64,000 bases of DNA from JABMNT01 sp048262655 (GTDB lineage: Bacteria; Pseudomonadota; Alphaproteobacteria; Rhodospirillales; Casp-alpha2): assembly GCA_048262655.1 (NCBI GenBank), contig JBLXEY010000007.1, forward strand, positions 278,388-342,387. The letters are read 5' to 3'. The translations under genes and the position numbers were made by a program. Numbering within the stretch: the stretch's first letter is position 1; the number at the start of each line of letters is the position of its first letter. A model generated the notes under the pieces. It saw nothing but the letters and a program-made list of their open reading frames with translations. It had not been told where the DNA came from and searched no databases. Positions 34,905-43,735 of this stretch are shown piece by piece.

Positions 34905-36545
34905 GTGAATTCATCAATAACAGATACCTTCGGGGAATATGATTTTGTTATTGTAGGTGCTGGATCGGCCGGGTGTGTGCTGGCAAATCGGTTATCGGCA
35001 AACCCGTCCAACAGGGTGTTGCTGCTAGAGGCTGGCGGGCGTGACTGGAACCCGTGGATACATGTGCCCGTTGGTTATTTTAAGACCCTCCATAACCCGA
35101 ATACGGATTGGTGCTACAAAACCGAGCCTGATCCGGGCCTGAACGGCCGAAGCCTTGACTGGCCGCGCGGTAAAACACTCGGCGGGTCAAGTTCAATCAA
35201 CGGTTTGCTTTATATTCGCGGCCAACATGAGGACTACGATCATTGGCGCCAACTGGGGAATGCAGGATGGTCTTCGCAAGATGTCCTGCCCTATTTCAGG
35301 CGATCAGAAAATCAAGAACGTGGCGCCGATGACTTCCATGGAGATGACGGTCCGCTGTCCGTATCCAATATGCGGATTGAAAGAGAAATTTGTGATGCCA
35401 TGATTTCCGCGGCCGAAGAATTAGGTATTCCAAGAAACGACGACTTTAACGGAAGGGTACAGGAAGGTGCTGGTTATTTTCAGATGACGGCACGCAAAGG
35501 GATGCGATGTTCAAGCGCGGTGGCTTATCTCAACCCGGTTAAGCATCGATCCAATCTGGAAATTGTCACCCATGCGCACGTTGAGCATCTGCTGTTCAAG
35601 GACGATAACAGTCGCAGCGTTTCCGGTGTTAAGTTTTCAGTTAAGGGAAAACAACATCATGTGACCTTAAAGCCCGGTGGCGAGGTTTTGTTGAGCGCCG
35701 GTGCGATTGGCTCGCCTCAGATTTTGCAGGTGTCCGGCATCGGCTCTGGTAATTTGTTACAAGGTCTTGGTATTCCTGTGCAGCACGACCTGAAAGGTGT
35801 CGGAGAGAATTTACAGGACCACCTGCAAATTCGTTTGGTCTATCAGGTAAACGTGCCCACTCTTAATAATGAGATCAATAACCTGTTCAAACGCAGCCTG
35901 ATGGGCATTGAATATGCACTATTTCGGACGGGACCTATGGCAATGGGGGCCAGCCAGGTTTGCATTTTTGCAAAAACAGACAAGGACATGGAAACACCAG
36001 ACATCCAATTTCACATTCAGCCTCTTAGTGCTGATAAACCCGGCGTGAAAATGCACCCGTTCTCCGGAATAACGCTTTCTGTCTGCCAATTGCGACCAGA
36101 AAGCCGGGGCCGAATTGCGATCAAGTCTCCTGACGCCCATGTATATCCAGAAATTCATCCCGGTTATTTATCAACTAAAAAAGATCAGGACACGGCCGTT
36201 GCGTCCATGAAACTGGCGCGCGAACTTACGCAAACTAAAAACCTGTCACCTTACATTGTCGAAGAAAAGGTTCCCGGTTCGTCAACTGCTGACGATGCAG
36301 AGCTGCTTGAGGCTGCGCGCAATATCTCGCAAACAATTTATCATCCGACCAGCACATGCAAAATGGGCAGTGACCCGATGGCCGTTGTTGACGAGCGACT
36401 GCGGGTGCACGGTATTCGTGGATTACGCGTCGTTGACGCGTCAATCATGCCAACCATTGTCTCGGGAAATACAAATGCCCCAACGATCATGATTGGCGAA
36501 AAAGCATCCGATCTTATTTTGGAAGACCACGCAAAAGCCTCCTAG
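34905..36545 (+). CDS. GMC family FAD-dependent oxidoreductase (alcohol/choline dehydrogenase-like)
   Basis: This 546-aa flavoenzyme has the dinucleotide motif IVGAGSAGCVLANRL near residues 16-30 and LLLEAGG, the GMC signature 1 GKTLGGSSSINGLLYIRG near 88-105, and signature 2 SAGAIGSPQILQVSG near 265-279. The C-terminal catalytic His/Asn region HPTSTCKMGS and SGNTNAPTIMIGEKA completes it. It resembles choline dehydrogenase and polyethylene glycol/aliphatic alcohol dehydrogenases (BetA/AlkJ). The start is GTG 34905, with TAGGAG upstream. Divergent from dctPQM-iclR, it probably oxidises the imported compound. Confidence 0.9.
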   Translation: MNSSITDTFGEYDFVIVGAGSAGCVLANRLSANPSNRVLLLEAGGRDWNPWIHVPVGYFKTLHNPNTDWCYKTEPDPGLNGRSLDWPRGKTLGGSSSINGLLYIRGQHEDYDHWRQLGNAGWSSQDVLPYFRRSENQERGADDFHGDDGPLSVSNMRIEREICDAMISAAEELGIPRNDDFNGRVQEGAGYFQMTARKGMRCSSAVAYLNPVKHRSNLEIVTHAHVEHLLFKDDNSRSVSGVKFSVKGKQHHVTLKPGGEVLLSAGAIGSPQILQVSGIGSGNLLQGLGIPVQHDLKGVGENLQDHLQIRLVYQVNVPTLNNEINNLFKRSLMGIEYALFRTGPMAMGASQVCIFAKTDKDMETPDIQFHIQPLSADKPGVKMHPFSGITLSVCQLRPESRGRIAIKSPDAHVYPEIHPGYLSTKKDQDTAVASMKLARELTQTKNLSPYIVEEKVPGSSTADDAELLEAARNISQTIYHPTSTCKMGSDPMAVVDERLRVHGIRGLRVVDASIMPTIVSGNTNAPTIMIGEKASDLILEDHAKAS

Positions 36546-38221
36546 GTCGATGATCCCATCTTTACATCATTGGCCGACGGTATTTTTCGGGCGGATAAGG
36601 ACTGGTCACGCCCGCGAATGGTTACATCTGCCAGTTCAAACGCGCCCAGGTCTACGCCAGCCGCTTTTTCAATTTCAGAACTGACCAAAAGCTGGATACC
36701 AAACTCTTTGGTCATGGATTCCATCCGTGCTGCCGTATTCACCGTATCGCCAATGGCAGTAATTTGTGTCGCAGCACCATGACCCATGGTTCCCACGATG
36801 GCATGCCCTTGATGAATACCAATTCCCAGCCGCAAAGGTTCGCGCAGGTCATTTTTGAGTTGTTCGTTTATTTTTTCCAACCTTACAGACATCTGCTGGG
36901 CGGCGACCAAGGCTTGCAACGCCGAGTTCTCTTGTTGCTCATTCGCGCCAAATAACGCCATGATGCCATCACCAATGAACTTATCGACGCGGCCACCGGC
37001 GGCCTCGATGGCGGTTCCCATTGACTGGAAATACTGGTTTAACATGAAGACCACGTCGAACGGGAGTTTGCTTTCCGAGAGTTTTGTGAACCCCCTAAGG
37101 TCGGCAAACATCACTGTTATGGTCATTTCCTGGCCATGCATGAACTGGCCTGGCGTCATCGCTTCCTTCGCAGTTACATCAGGTGGCAACAGCGGTTCGC
37201 AGGTGATATCGGCGCGCGGATGTACTTGGCAAGCCAGGCGCACGTTCTCCGGCAGGTCCAGTTTCGCCAGAACACGTTTTTCAATGTCATTTGGCGCATT
37301 CAAGGCGCCGGGTGTTTCTTTTATTATGAGTACCCGACACGTCGAACAGCGACCACGACCGCCGCACACGGAGGCATGCGGTATGGCCCCTACCCGACTT
37401 GTCTCCAGCAAAGTTCCGCCGCGCGGTACCAAGACCGTTCGTCCACTCGGATATGTCGCACGAATACCCTGTTTTTGGGCCGCCAGGATGATTCGGCAAT
37501 GCCGGGCCAGAAAGACTAAAACAACAAGCCCCAGATAGCCTATAAACCAGTAATTCCGAAGTTCGATCGTTCGTGCATCAAATTCTGGGCCTGGATAACG
37601 GACGTCTTTGAGCATTTGGATCAACCACAGGGGATCTTTAAGTTTTTCAAGGACCTCATACCCACCTGAGATGTAGCCCATGATTGCGGCCACAGGAATA
37701 ATCAATGACAATCCATAAAGGTGAAGTTGAGAGGCGGCGTACCACGGCTTGATTTTGAGCCAATTGTGAATGCCAAAGGTCGCATGGGTCCAAATAACCA
37801 CTAGTAAAATCATTTGTACCCATCCCTTGATGGGCTGGAAGTGCCAGAATATGGCCAGTTCAAGCTCGTAAGTTGGTTTTAATCCGGCCCGCAGGATCCC
37901 GCCGCCAGTTGAAAGAGCGTGTTCGGCTAACAGGAGCGGGATTGTCAGCCCCAGCCCCAGTTGAACCCATTGCCACGTAGGCATCTTGAGGCTTCGCCGC
38001 GAATAAGTCGTCCAGAGCGCCAGCGATATATGGGTTAGGGCCGCGACCAGCAAGACAACCGTTCCCAGCGTATTGGTCCATATGGAGACAAATACCGTCC
38101 GGGCAGCATCCGCGGCCTCAATCGAAACAACAGCGAAGGCATGGTTAAGCAAATGGCCGACGACATAGGTAAACATCGTCAGACCTGCAAAAAGGTGAAG
38201 GGTTCGTTTGTTAAGCGCCAT
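36542..38221 (-). CDS. Membrane adenylate cyclase with ferredoxin domain (CyaC-like)
   Basis: This 559-aa protein has three parts. An N-terminal His-rich membrane domain of about six helices (10-245) resembles a di-heme b anchor of succinate dehydrogenase type. A plant-type [2Fe-2S] ferredoxin domain (about 253-345) has Cys at 286, 292, 295 and 331. A class III cyclase domain (about 366-545) has metal-binding D374 and D418 and K414 in DKFIGDG, which favours ATP as substrate. The layout matches CyaC of Sinorhizobium meliloti, described as redox-regulated. I use the ATG at 38221. It overlaps the GMC stop codon by four bases, convergently. Confidence 0.88.
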   Translation of the reverse strand: MALNKRTLHLFAGLTMFTYVVGHLLNHAFAVVSIEAADAARTVFVSIWTNTLGTVVLLVAALTHISLALWTTYSRRSLKMPTWQWVQLGLGLTIPLLLAEHALSTGGGILRAGLKPTYELELAIFWHFQPIKGWVQMILLVVIWTHATFGIHNWLKIKPWYAASQLHLYGLSLIIPVAAIMGYISGGYEVLEKLKDPLWLIQMLKDVRYPGPEFDARTIELRNYWFIGYLGLVVLVFLARHCRIILAAQKQGIRATYPSGRTVLVPRGGTLLETSRVGAIPHASVCGGRGRCSTCRVLIIKETPGALNAPNDIEKRVLAKLDLPENVRLACQVHPRADITCEPLLPPDVTAKEAMTPGQFMHGQEMTITVMFADLRGFTKLSESKLPFDVVFMLNQYFQSMGTAIEAAGGRVDKFIGDGIMALFGANEQQENSALQALVAAQQMSVRLEKINEQLKNDLREPLRLGIGIHQGHAIVGTMGHGAATQITAIGDTVNTAARMESMTKEFGIQLLVSSEIEKAAGVDLGAFELADVTIRGRDQSLSARKIPSANDVKMGSST

Positions 38222-38260
38222 CAAACGCTTGGCTGTGGCGAGAACGCGTGAAAAAGAACA

Positions 38261-38734
38261 CTAGTAATTGCCTGCAACGCCGGTGGAGACTGCTTTCTTT
38301 AAATGCTCAAGATCTTTGCATCCTTGTGGACAGGCACTTTCAAGTTTTACGAGCATGCCTTTGGCTTTTTCGATGCGACCCGTTTGAATGAACAATTGCC
38401 CTATATAATTCAGGGCGCCGGTGTGGGTCGGGTTGATGGTTAAGGCTCCGTCATAGTATTTTTCGGCGTCATCGAAGTTACCCATCATGCGATGGCTAAA
38501 ACCCAATAAATTCCATGCGTTGGCATGGCCTGGAAACTTCTGCAAGGTTTGGTTAAGCAAGACAATGGCGTCTTTATAGTTTCCCTGCTCAACGATTTTT
38601 TCCGCCTCGACATATTCAGGTACGATAATCATCTCGCCTGATGTCGTCATGGCGGCATTTGGATGGCCCAGACCACTGAACAGAACCAGGGCAGCAATAA
38701 CCGACATACCGAAAATTTGGGCGCTTCGCATCAT
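38261..38734 (-). CDS. Exported TPR-repeat protein
   Basis: This 157-aa protein begins with a Sec signal peptide (about 1-27, ending HPNAAM). Two to three tetratricopeptide repeats follow: YVEAEKIVEQGNYKDAIVLL, NAWNLLGFSHRMMGNFDDA and ALNYIGQLFIQTGRIEKA. Two Cys (CPQGC) sit near the end. The start is one of two ATGs at 38734/38731, after GGAAGAC; the longer frame to 38809 is discarded. It lies between the di-heme peroxidase and the cyclase in the same orientation, and probably acts as a periplasmic scaffold. The partner is unknown. Confidence 0.8.
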   Translation of the reverse strand: MMRSAQIFGMSVIAALVLFSGLGHPNAAMTTSGEMIIVPEYVEAEKIVEQGNYKDAIVLLNQTLQKFPGHANAWNLLGFSHRMMGNFDDAEKYYDGALTINPTHTGALNYIGQLFIQTGRIEKAKGMLVKLESACPQGCKDLEHLKKAVSTGVAGNY

Positions 38735-38795
38735 TTTGTCTTCCACCTTCGTATTCAACAGTTGTCCGCACGATAGCGAAAATCGCCCTGCGGTT

Positions 38796-39791
38796 CTATT
38801 GCCTAACATTGGTTAAGCTTAGCATGAATTCAAGGAGGTTGCGCTTTTCTTTGTAGCTCAATTCCACGTGATGTCGGTGCGGCGATAGTGAATTACGTGG
38901 GACGACGGGTCGCGTATAGAAGTCGATAACGTCCGCAAGGGATCGCATGGATCCATCATGCATATAGGGAGCGCGATTAGCGACGTTTCTTAAAGAGGGC
39001 GTTTTAAACGCGTACTGCGCTTTTAGGTTGTCAGGCTCAATCTGACCGCGGCCTAAATCATGGCTCTTCAGTCCAATATCGTGAAGTTTTTGATCTGTGA
39101 ACCGCCAGCCGGAATGGCATGCGACGCAGCCCGCTTTACCGGTAAACAACGCGAAACCGGCTTTGGCAGACGGTCCGATGGCTGCCTGATCGCCACTGAC
39201 CCAATGGTCAAATTTACTGGTGCCTGAGGTGATCGTTCGGATAAAGGCTGCAAGGCTCTGGGTGACATGATCCAGAGATATTTTAGGGGTCTCGAATGCC
39301 TGGTAAAAAAGCTTGCGATAAGCCGGCACGTTGCCCAGTTCGAGTTGTAAAGTTTCAAGGTTCTGGTTCATTTCCTTCGGGTGGGCAATGGGCCCCAGAA
39401 TAAAGCCTTCCAGCGTTTCAATCCGTCCGTCTCGGGCGAAGCCTGCGTTCCAGCCTACATCTTCCAGGGTTGGGGTTCGGCGTAACCGTTCTTCACCTGT
39501 CTCGCCGATGCTCAGCCGTCTCGGGTCTGTCCAGGCGTAATTCGGCTTGTGGCATGACGCACACGACATGGTATTTGAACCCGACAAGCGCGTTTCAAAG
39601 AACAGCTTTTCGCCCAGGGTTATTTTTGCTTTCGACGGGGGATTAAATGCTGGAGACGCCGCTTTTAATGGGCGTTCGTATTCAGTGAGGGCTGGCTGAA
39701 CCTGCTCGGCCTGGGCCGGCGCGCAATAAACAGCAAGAAACAGAAGCACAAAACCCGATCTGAAAGCCGTAGATTTTATAAGGCGTTCCAT
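38796..39791 (-). CDS. Di-heme cytochrome c peroxidase/MauG family protein
   Basis: This is a 331-aa periplasmic protein with a signal peptide (about 1-28, ending APAQA). Two c-type heme sites are visible, CASCH at residues 77-81 and CVACH at 222-226. Family landmarks RRTPTLEDV near 104 and KTPSLRNVANRAPYMHDGS near 273 are present. Members either detoxify hydrogen peroxide with electrons from cytochrome c or carry out MauG-type protein modification. It precedes the TPR gene by 61 bases, and the redox theme continues in the neighbouring cyclase. Confidence 0.9.
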   Translation of the reverse strand: MERLIKSTAFRSGFVLLFLAVYCAPAQAEQVQPALTEYERPLKAASPAFNPPSKAKITLGEKLFFETRLSGSNTMSCASCHKPNYAWTDPRRLSIGETGEERLRRTPTLEDVGWNAGFARDGRIETLEGFILGPIAHPKEMNQNLETLQLELGNVPAYRKLFYQAFETPKISLDHVTQSLAAFIRTITSGTSKFDHWVSGDQAAIGPSAKAGFALFTGKAGCVACHSGWRFTDQKLHDIGLKSHDLGRGQIEPDNLKAQYAFKTPSLRNVANRAPYMHDGSMRSLADVIDFYTRPVVPRNSLSPHRHHVELSYKEKRNLLEFMLSLTNVRQ

Positions 39792-39875
39792 GGGTATTAA
39801 ATGGTGGCTAAGGGGCTTGTTCGCAATGTATGTAGCGTGCGATTGGCCGGTTTGTCTTGTTGGTTGCGCTATTTG

Positions 39876-42800
39876 TCATGCGTTCGCGATTTGCAATAAT
39901 TCGCGTATTAAATATTGAACGCCTTCAAAGCGATCGGCCGGAGCGTCCCAGCGGCGCATGAACACAAGTTTGTGGTCGGGCCTCAATTTAGCCGTTCCCT
40001 TCTGTGTTGTCAGGAACTGGACAAGCCCTGCCGGGTTGGCAAAGTCAGAATTACGGAAGGATACGACCGCACCTTTTGGTCCTGCATCCACTTTTTCAAC
40101 ACCTGCCTTCTTGCACATATTCTTAAGCGATACCGTCTTGATCAGGTTTTCAGCTTCATCCGGGATCGGGCCAAAACGGTCAATGAGTTCTGCCGCAAAA
40201 CCATCGATTTCGGTCTGATCATTAAGCCACGCCAATCGCCGATAAAGGCCCATACGGACCGTTAAATCGTTAACATAATTCTCTGGTATCAAGACAGGCA
40301 CACCGGTCGATATCTGGGGGCTCCACTCGTCATCAGCGAGCGAATTACCATCAAGTCCCCTCGCCTCGGCAACCGCTTCCTCAAGCATTTGCTGATAAAG
40401 CTCGATGCCGACTTCGCGGATATGGCCGGACTGTTCTTCTCCCAGCAAATTACCCGCACCGCGGATATCCAGATCATGACTGGCAAGCGTAAAGCCGGCA
40501 CCCAAAGTGTCGAGCGTTTGCATGACTTCCAGGCGTTTTTCCGCCGTTTTCGTCAGACGCTTTTTTGGTGGCAATGTTAAATAGGCATAGGCCCGGGTCT
40601 TGGAACGCCCGACCCGGCCCCGCAATTGATAAAGCTGTGCCAAGCCAAACATATCTGCCCGATGAATAATCATTGTGTTCACAGATGGCAGATCAAGGCC
40701 GGATTCCACAATATTTGTCGATAGCAAGACATCGAAAGCACCTTCATAGAATTGGTTGATGACGTCTTCCAGATCCGTAGGTGATAACCGCCCATGGGCG
40801 ATACCAATTTTCACTTCGGGCACCAGTTCACGAAGCTGTTCTTCGACTTCTGGAATGTCTTTCAGGCGCGGGCAGACAAAGAACGATTGCCCGCCCCGGA
40901 ACCGCTCGCGCAAAATGGCTTCGCGAATAACAACAGGATCAAACGGCATAACAAAGGTTCTCACGGCCAGTCGATCAACGGGTGGTGTCGCGATCAGGCT
41001 CATTTCCCGAATGCCGCTTAGCGCAAGTTGAAGCGTTCTGGGGATCGGTGTGGCGGTTAATGTGAGGACGTGAACATCAGCTTTCAGCTGTTTCAGGCGC
41101 TCCTTATGGGCGACACCAAAGTGTTGCTCTTCATCAATAATCAGCAGGCCTAAGTCCTTAAAGCCCACATCTTTGGCAATCAACGCATGGGTGCCAACGA
41201 CGATATCCAGTGTTCCGGCTTTCATTTCTTTCTTTGTCGACGTTGCATCTTTTGCGGTGACCATGCGCGACAACTGGGCTATGCGAACAGGAAAGCCCTT
41301 AAAGCGCTCAACAAAATTACGGTAATGCTGGCGCGCCAACAACGTTGTCGGAACGACGATTGCGACCTGTTTACCTGACATTGCCGTCACGAATGCCGCC
41401 CTTAGTGCGACCTCTGTTTTACCAAAACCAACATCGCCACAAACCAATCGGTCCACGGGAAGGCCGCTCCCCAAATCCGCAATGGTATCCGCGATTGCGC
41501 GGGCCTGGTCGTCGGTTTCCGAGAAGGCAAAGCGGGCGCAAAATTCGTCGTAAAGTCCGTCTGGCACAGTCATCTGGTCGCCTTTGCGGATTTCACGGGC
41601 TGCCGCGACGGCAATCAACTTATCCGCCATGTCGCGAATTCGGGCCTTCATTTTGGCTTTGCGGGCTTGCCAAGCGGCACCGCCCAAACGATCCAGCTGA
41701 GCGCCGGCATCTTCAGAGCCATAGCGCGAGATCACTTCAATATTTTCAACCGGTAACAGCAATTTATCACCGCCCGCGTATAAAATGCGCAGGCAATCGT
41801 GCGGGGCGCCGGTTACGGTTATGGTTTCCAGACCATCGAATTGGCCAATCCCGTGTTCCATATGGACGACCATATCGCCTTCTGACAACGAAGAAGCCTC
41901 GGCGATAAAGTTCTCGGCCTTGATACGCTGTCGTGCCGGGCGGGCCATGCGGTCGCCCAGAATATCCTGTTCCGTCAGGACTGTTAGCCCCGGCGACGAA
42001 AAGCCATGTTCAAGTTCGACGATAGCGAAAGCTGTAATCTCAGCCGGTAGTTCAGCAAGGTCATGGGCGCTATCGATGCGCGACGTTTGGTCCAGGCCAT
42101 GTTCGGCGAAAACACTTCTGAGGCGTTCAAGAGAGCCTTCGGAATAGGCAGCAATAACAACGCGTTGTCCGGTTTTTATCTGATCCTTGATGAAGTCGCG
42201 AACAGCCTCATATATGTTCACATTCGGCAGCAACCGGATTTCAGCGAAATCTTTACCGCCGCGCCCGCCAGCATCCCGATAATCATCCAGGCCCTCGGGC
42301 GCCTGAAACGGAGATAAGACACCAACGCGCAGGTCCGCCAGTGCGGCATCCCATTGCGCCTCGTTTAGATAGAGGGTTTCTGGATTAATGGGATAATACG
42401 GCGCGCCGCTGACGTTCCCGGATACGGCAGATTTGGTTTGGTTAAAGCTCTGGCGTGCCGAAAAATATTCGAATACCAGGTCAAACCGTGCGTTACGTGA
42501 TTCTTCCGCCTGATGGTCTAAAATCACGGTCGCACGCGGTAAATAATCGATTAGTGTCTCGAGTTTTTCGTAAAAAAGCGGAAGCCAGTGCTCCATCCCA
42601 ATATGGCGCTGTCCTTCAGATACGGCGACATATAACGGGTCATCATCACCTGCCCTGCCAAAAACCGTCCTGTATTGGGATCGAAACTGTTCAATGGTTT
42701 TGTCGGTTAAAACCACTTCGCTAACCGGTCGGAACACCAGATTCTTTAAGGGGTTGGCGTTATCGCCTTCGGAGCGCTGGGATACGGGATCAAAGGAACG

Positions 42801-43373
42801 CAAGCGATCCAGCTCGTCGCCAAAAAAATCCAGTCGATATGGCGTCTCGGAACCGGCAGGAAAGACGTCAATAATACCACCCCGAACGGCATATTCACCG
42901 GGTTCCATAACTGTATCGACACGGGCATAGCCGTTGTTGTCCAGGAACCTTGTGAGATTATCCGTTTCGACCTGTTGACCTATGGTGACGCTAAACCGGG
43001 CGCTTCTGAAGCTATCGCGTGCCGGGACACGTTGTAAAAAGGCGGAAACCGTAGTCACCAACACCCTGCCCGCGTCAAGTTTTGGGGCTTCCAGTAATCG
43101 ACAAAGCGTATCAATACGAGTGCTTAAGATATCACTTCGCGGCGAGACCCGGTCATAAGGCAAACAATCCCAGGACGGAAACTCGAGACATTCGATTTGT
43201 GGTGCAAAAAACGCCAAACTTTGCAGGAAACGCGCCATGCCGACATCATCACGGGCAACAAAAACAACGTTATTTCCGGCTTGCGCTTCGTTCGCGATCA
43301 GTTGCGCGTCCAAGCCTTCCGGTGCACCAGAGATATGCGTGCGGCCGGGACCATCCGGCAGTAACTGTGTCAT
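39876..43373 (-). CDS. mfd: Transcription-repair coupling factor Mfd
   Basis: This 1165-aa DNA translocase releases RNA polymerase stalled at lesions and recruits UvrA. The order is a UvrB-homology module at the N-terminus, the CarD-like RNA-polymerase-interacting domain (EGDMVVHMEHGIGQFDGLE near 500), the helicase with Walker A GDVGFGKTEVAL near 650 and DEEQHFG near 750, VVPTTLLARQHY, RGRVGRS, and the C-terminal TRCF domain (GLYRRLAWL near 1075). The length is normal. It is 11 bases downstream of sdhE, the usual alphaproteobacterial order. Confidence 0.97.
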   Translation of the reverse strand: MTQLLPDGPGRTHISGAPEGLDAQLIANEAQAGNNVVFVARDDVGMARFLQSLAFFAPQIECLEFPSWDCLPYDRVSPRSDILSTRIDTLCRLLEAPKLDAGRVLVTTVSAFLQRVPARDSFRSARFSVTIGQQVETDNLTRFLDNNGYARVDTVMEPGEYAVRGGIIDVFPAGSETPYRLDFFGDELDRLRSFDPVSQRSEGDNANPLKNLVFRPVSEVVLTDKTIEQFRSQYRTVFGRAGDDDPLYVAVSEGQRHIGMEHWLPLFYEKLETLIDYLPRATVILDHQAEESRNARFDLVFEYFSARQSFNQTKSAVSGNVSGAPYYPINPETLYLNEAQWDAALADLRVGVLSPFQAPEGLDDYRDAGGRGGKDFAEIRLLPNVNIYEAVRDFIKDQIKTGQRVVIAAYSEGSLERLRSVFAEHGLDQTSRIDSAHDLAELPAEITAFAIVELEHGFSSPGLTVLTEQDILGDRMARPARQRIKAENFIAEASSLSEGDMVVHMEHGIGQFDGLETITVTGAPHDCLRILYAGGDKLLLPVENIEVISRYGSEDAGAQLDRLGGAAWQARKAKMKARIRDMADKLIAVAAAREIRKGDQMTVPDGLYDEFCARFAFSETDDQARAIADTIADLGSGLPVDRLVCGDVGFGKTEVALRAAFVTAMSGKQVAIVVPTTLLARQHYRNFVERFKGFPVRIAQLSRMVTAKDATSTKKEMKAGTLDIVVGTHALIAKDVGFKDLGLLIIDEEQHFGVAHKERLKQLKADVHVLTLTATPIPRTLQLALSGIREMSLIATPPVDRLAVRTFVMPFDPVVIREAILRERFRGGQSFFVCPRLKDIPEVEEQLRELVPEVKIGIAHGRLSPTDLEDVINQFYEGAFDVLLSTNIVESGLDLPSVNTMIIHRADMFGLAQLYQLRGRVGRSKTRAYAYLTLPPKKRLTKTAEKRLEVMQTLDTLGAGFTLASHDLDIRGAGNLLGEEQSGHIREVGIELYQQMLEEAVAEARGLDGNSLADDEWSPQISTGVPVLIPENYVNDLTVRMGLYRRLAWLNDQTEIDGFAAELIDRFGPIPDEAENLIKTVSLKNMCKKAGVEKVDAGPKGAVVSFRNSDFANPAGLVQFLTTQKGTAKLRPDHKLVFMRRWDAPADRFEGVQYLIRELLQIANA

Positions 43374-43384
43374 TGGTGTCTTCC

Positions 43385-43636
43385 CTAACGCGCGTTCTTA
43401 AATTGGATAAGAGCTGCCATCACCTGATGATCCACATGGGGCGCAAGTTTCTGATGGCCAACGACCCAACCGTAAATATCATGGTCGTTTTCGCGCAACA
43501 ACGCCTCAAACATGTCGAGTTCAGCGGCTGTCATGCCTTCGAGATGTGTAGCGGCAAACTGACCAAGCAGAATATCATTCTCTTTGATGCCGCAGTGCTG
43601 ACTTTGGAACAGGAGTTTTTTACGTCGGGCGTCCAT
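43385..43636 (-). CDS. sdhE: FAD assembly factor SdhE (succinate dehydrogenase assembly factor 2)
   Basis: This 83-aa helical protein of the SdhE/YgfY/Sdh5 family promotes covalent FAD attachment to SdhA. Visible are ARRKKLLFQSQH, the motif region CGIKENDILLGQF at 15-27, and MFEALLRENDHDIYGWVVG near 42-60. The family's RGxxE motif appears here as C15-G16-x-x-E19, with Arg replaced by Cys. Position between mfd and divergent recG is conserved in alphaproteobacteria and supports the call. Confidence 0.88.
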   Translation of the reverse strand: MDARRKKLLFQSQHCGIKENDILLGQFAATHLEGMTAAELDMFEALLRENDHDIYGWVVGHQKLAPHVDHQVMAALIQFKNAR

Positions 43637-43735
43637 TTGGGGAGAACTCGCGAATTTTCAGATAAGTGTTGTTGTTGGGCTTCAGAACCATAGGATATAG
43701 ATACTTATCTCCGACTTGTCAGCACCGTCAGACCC

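Noticed and set aside
36855..37538. A 227-codon plus-strand frame inside the cyclase gene
   Set aside because: Antisense shadow of the ferredoxin and cyclase domains, with composition expected from reverse reading.
41345..41908. A 187-codon plus-strand frame inside mfd
   Set aside because: Antisense to conserved helicase motifs, Arg/Pro-rich, no domain or ribosome binding site.
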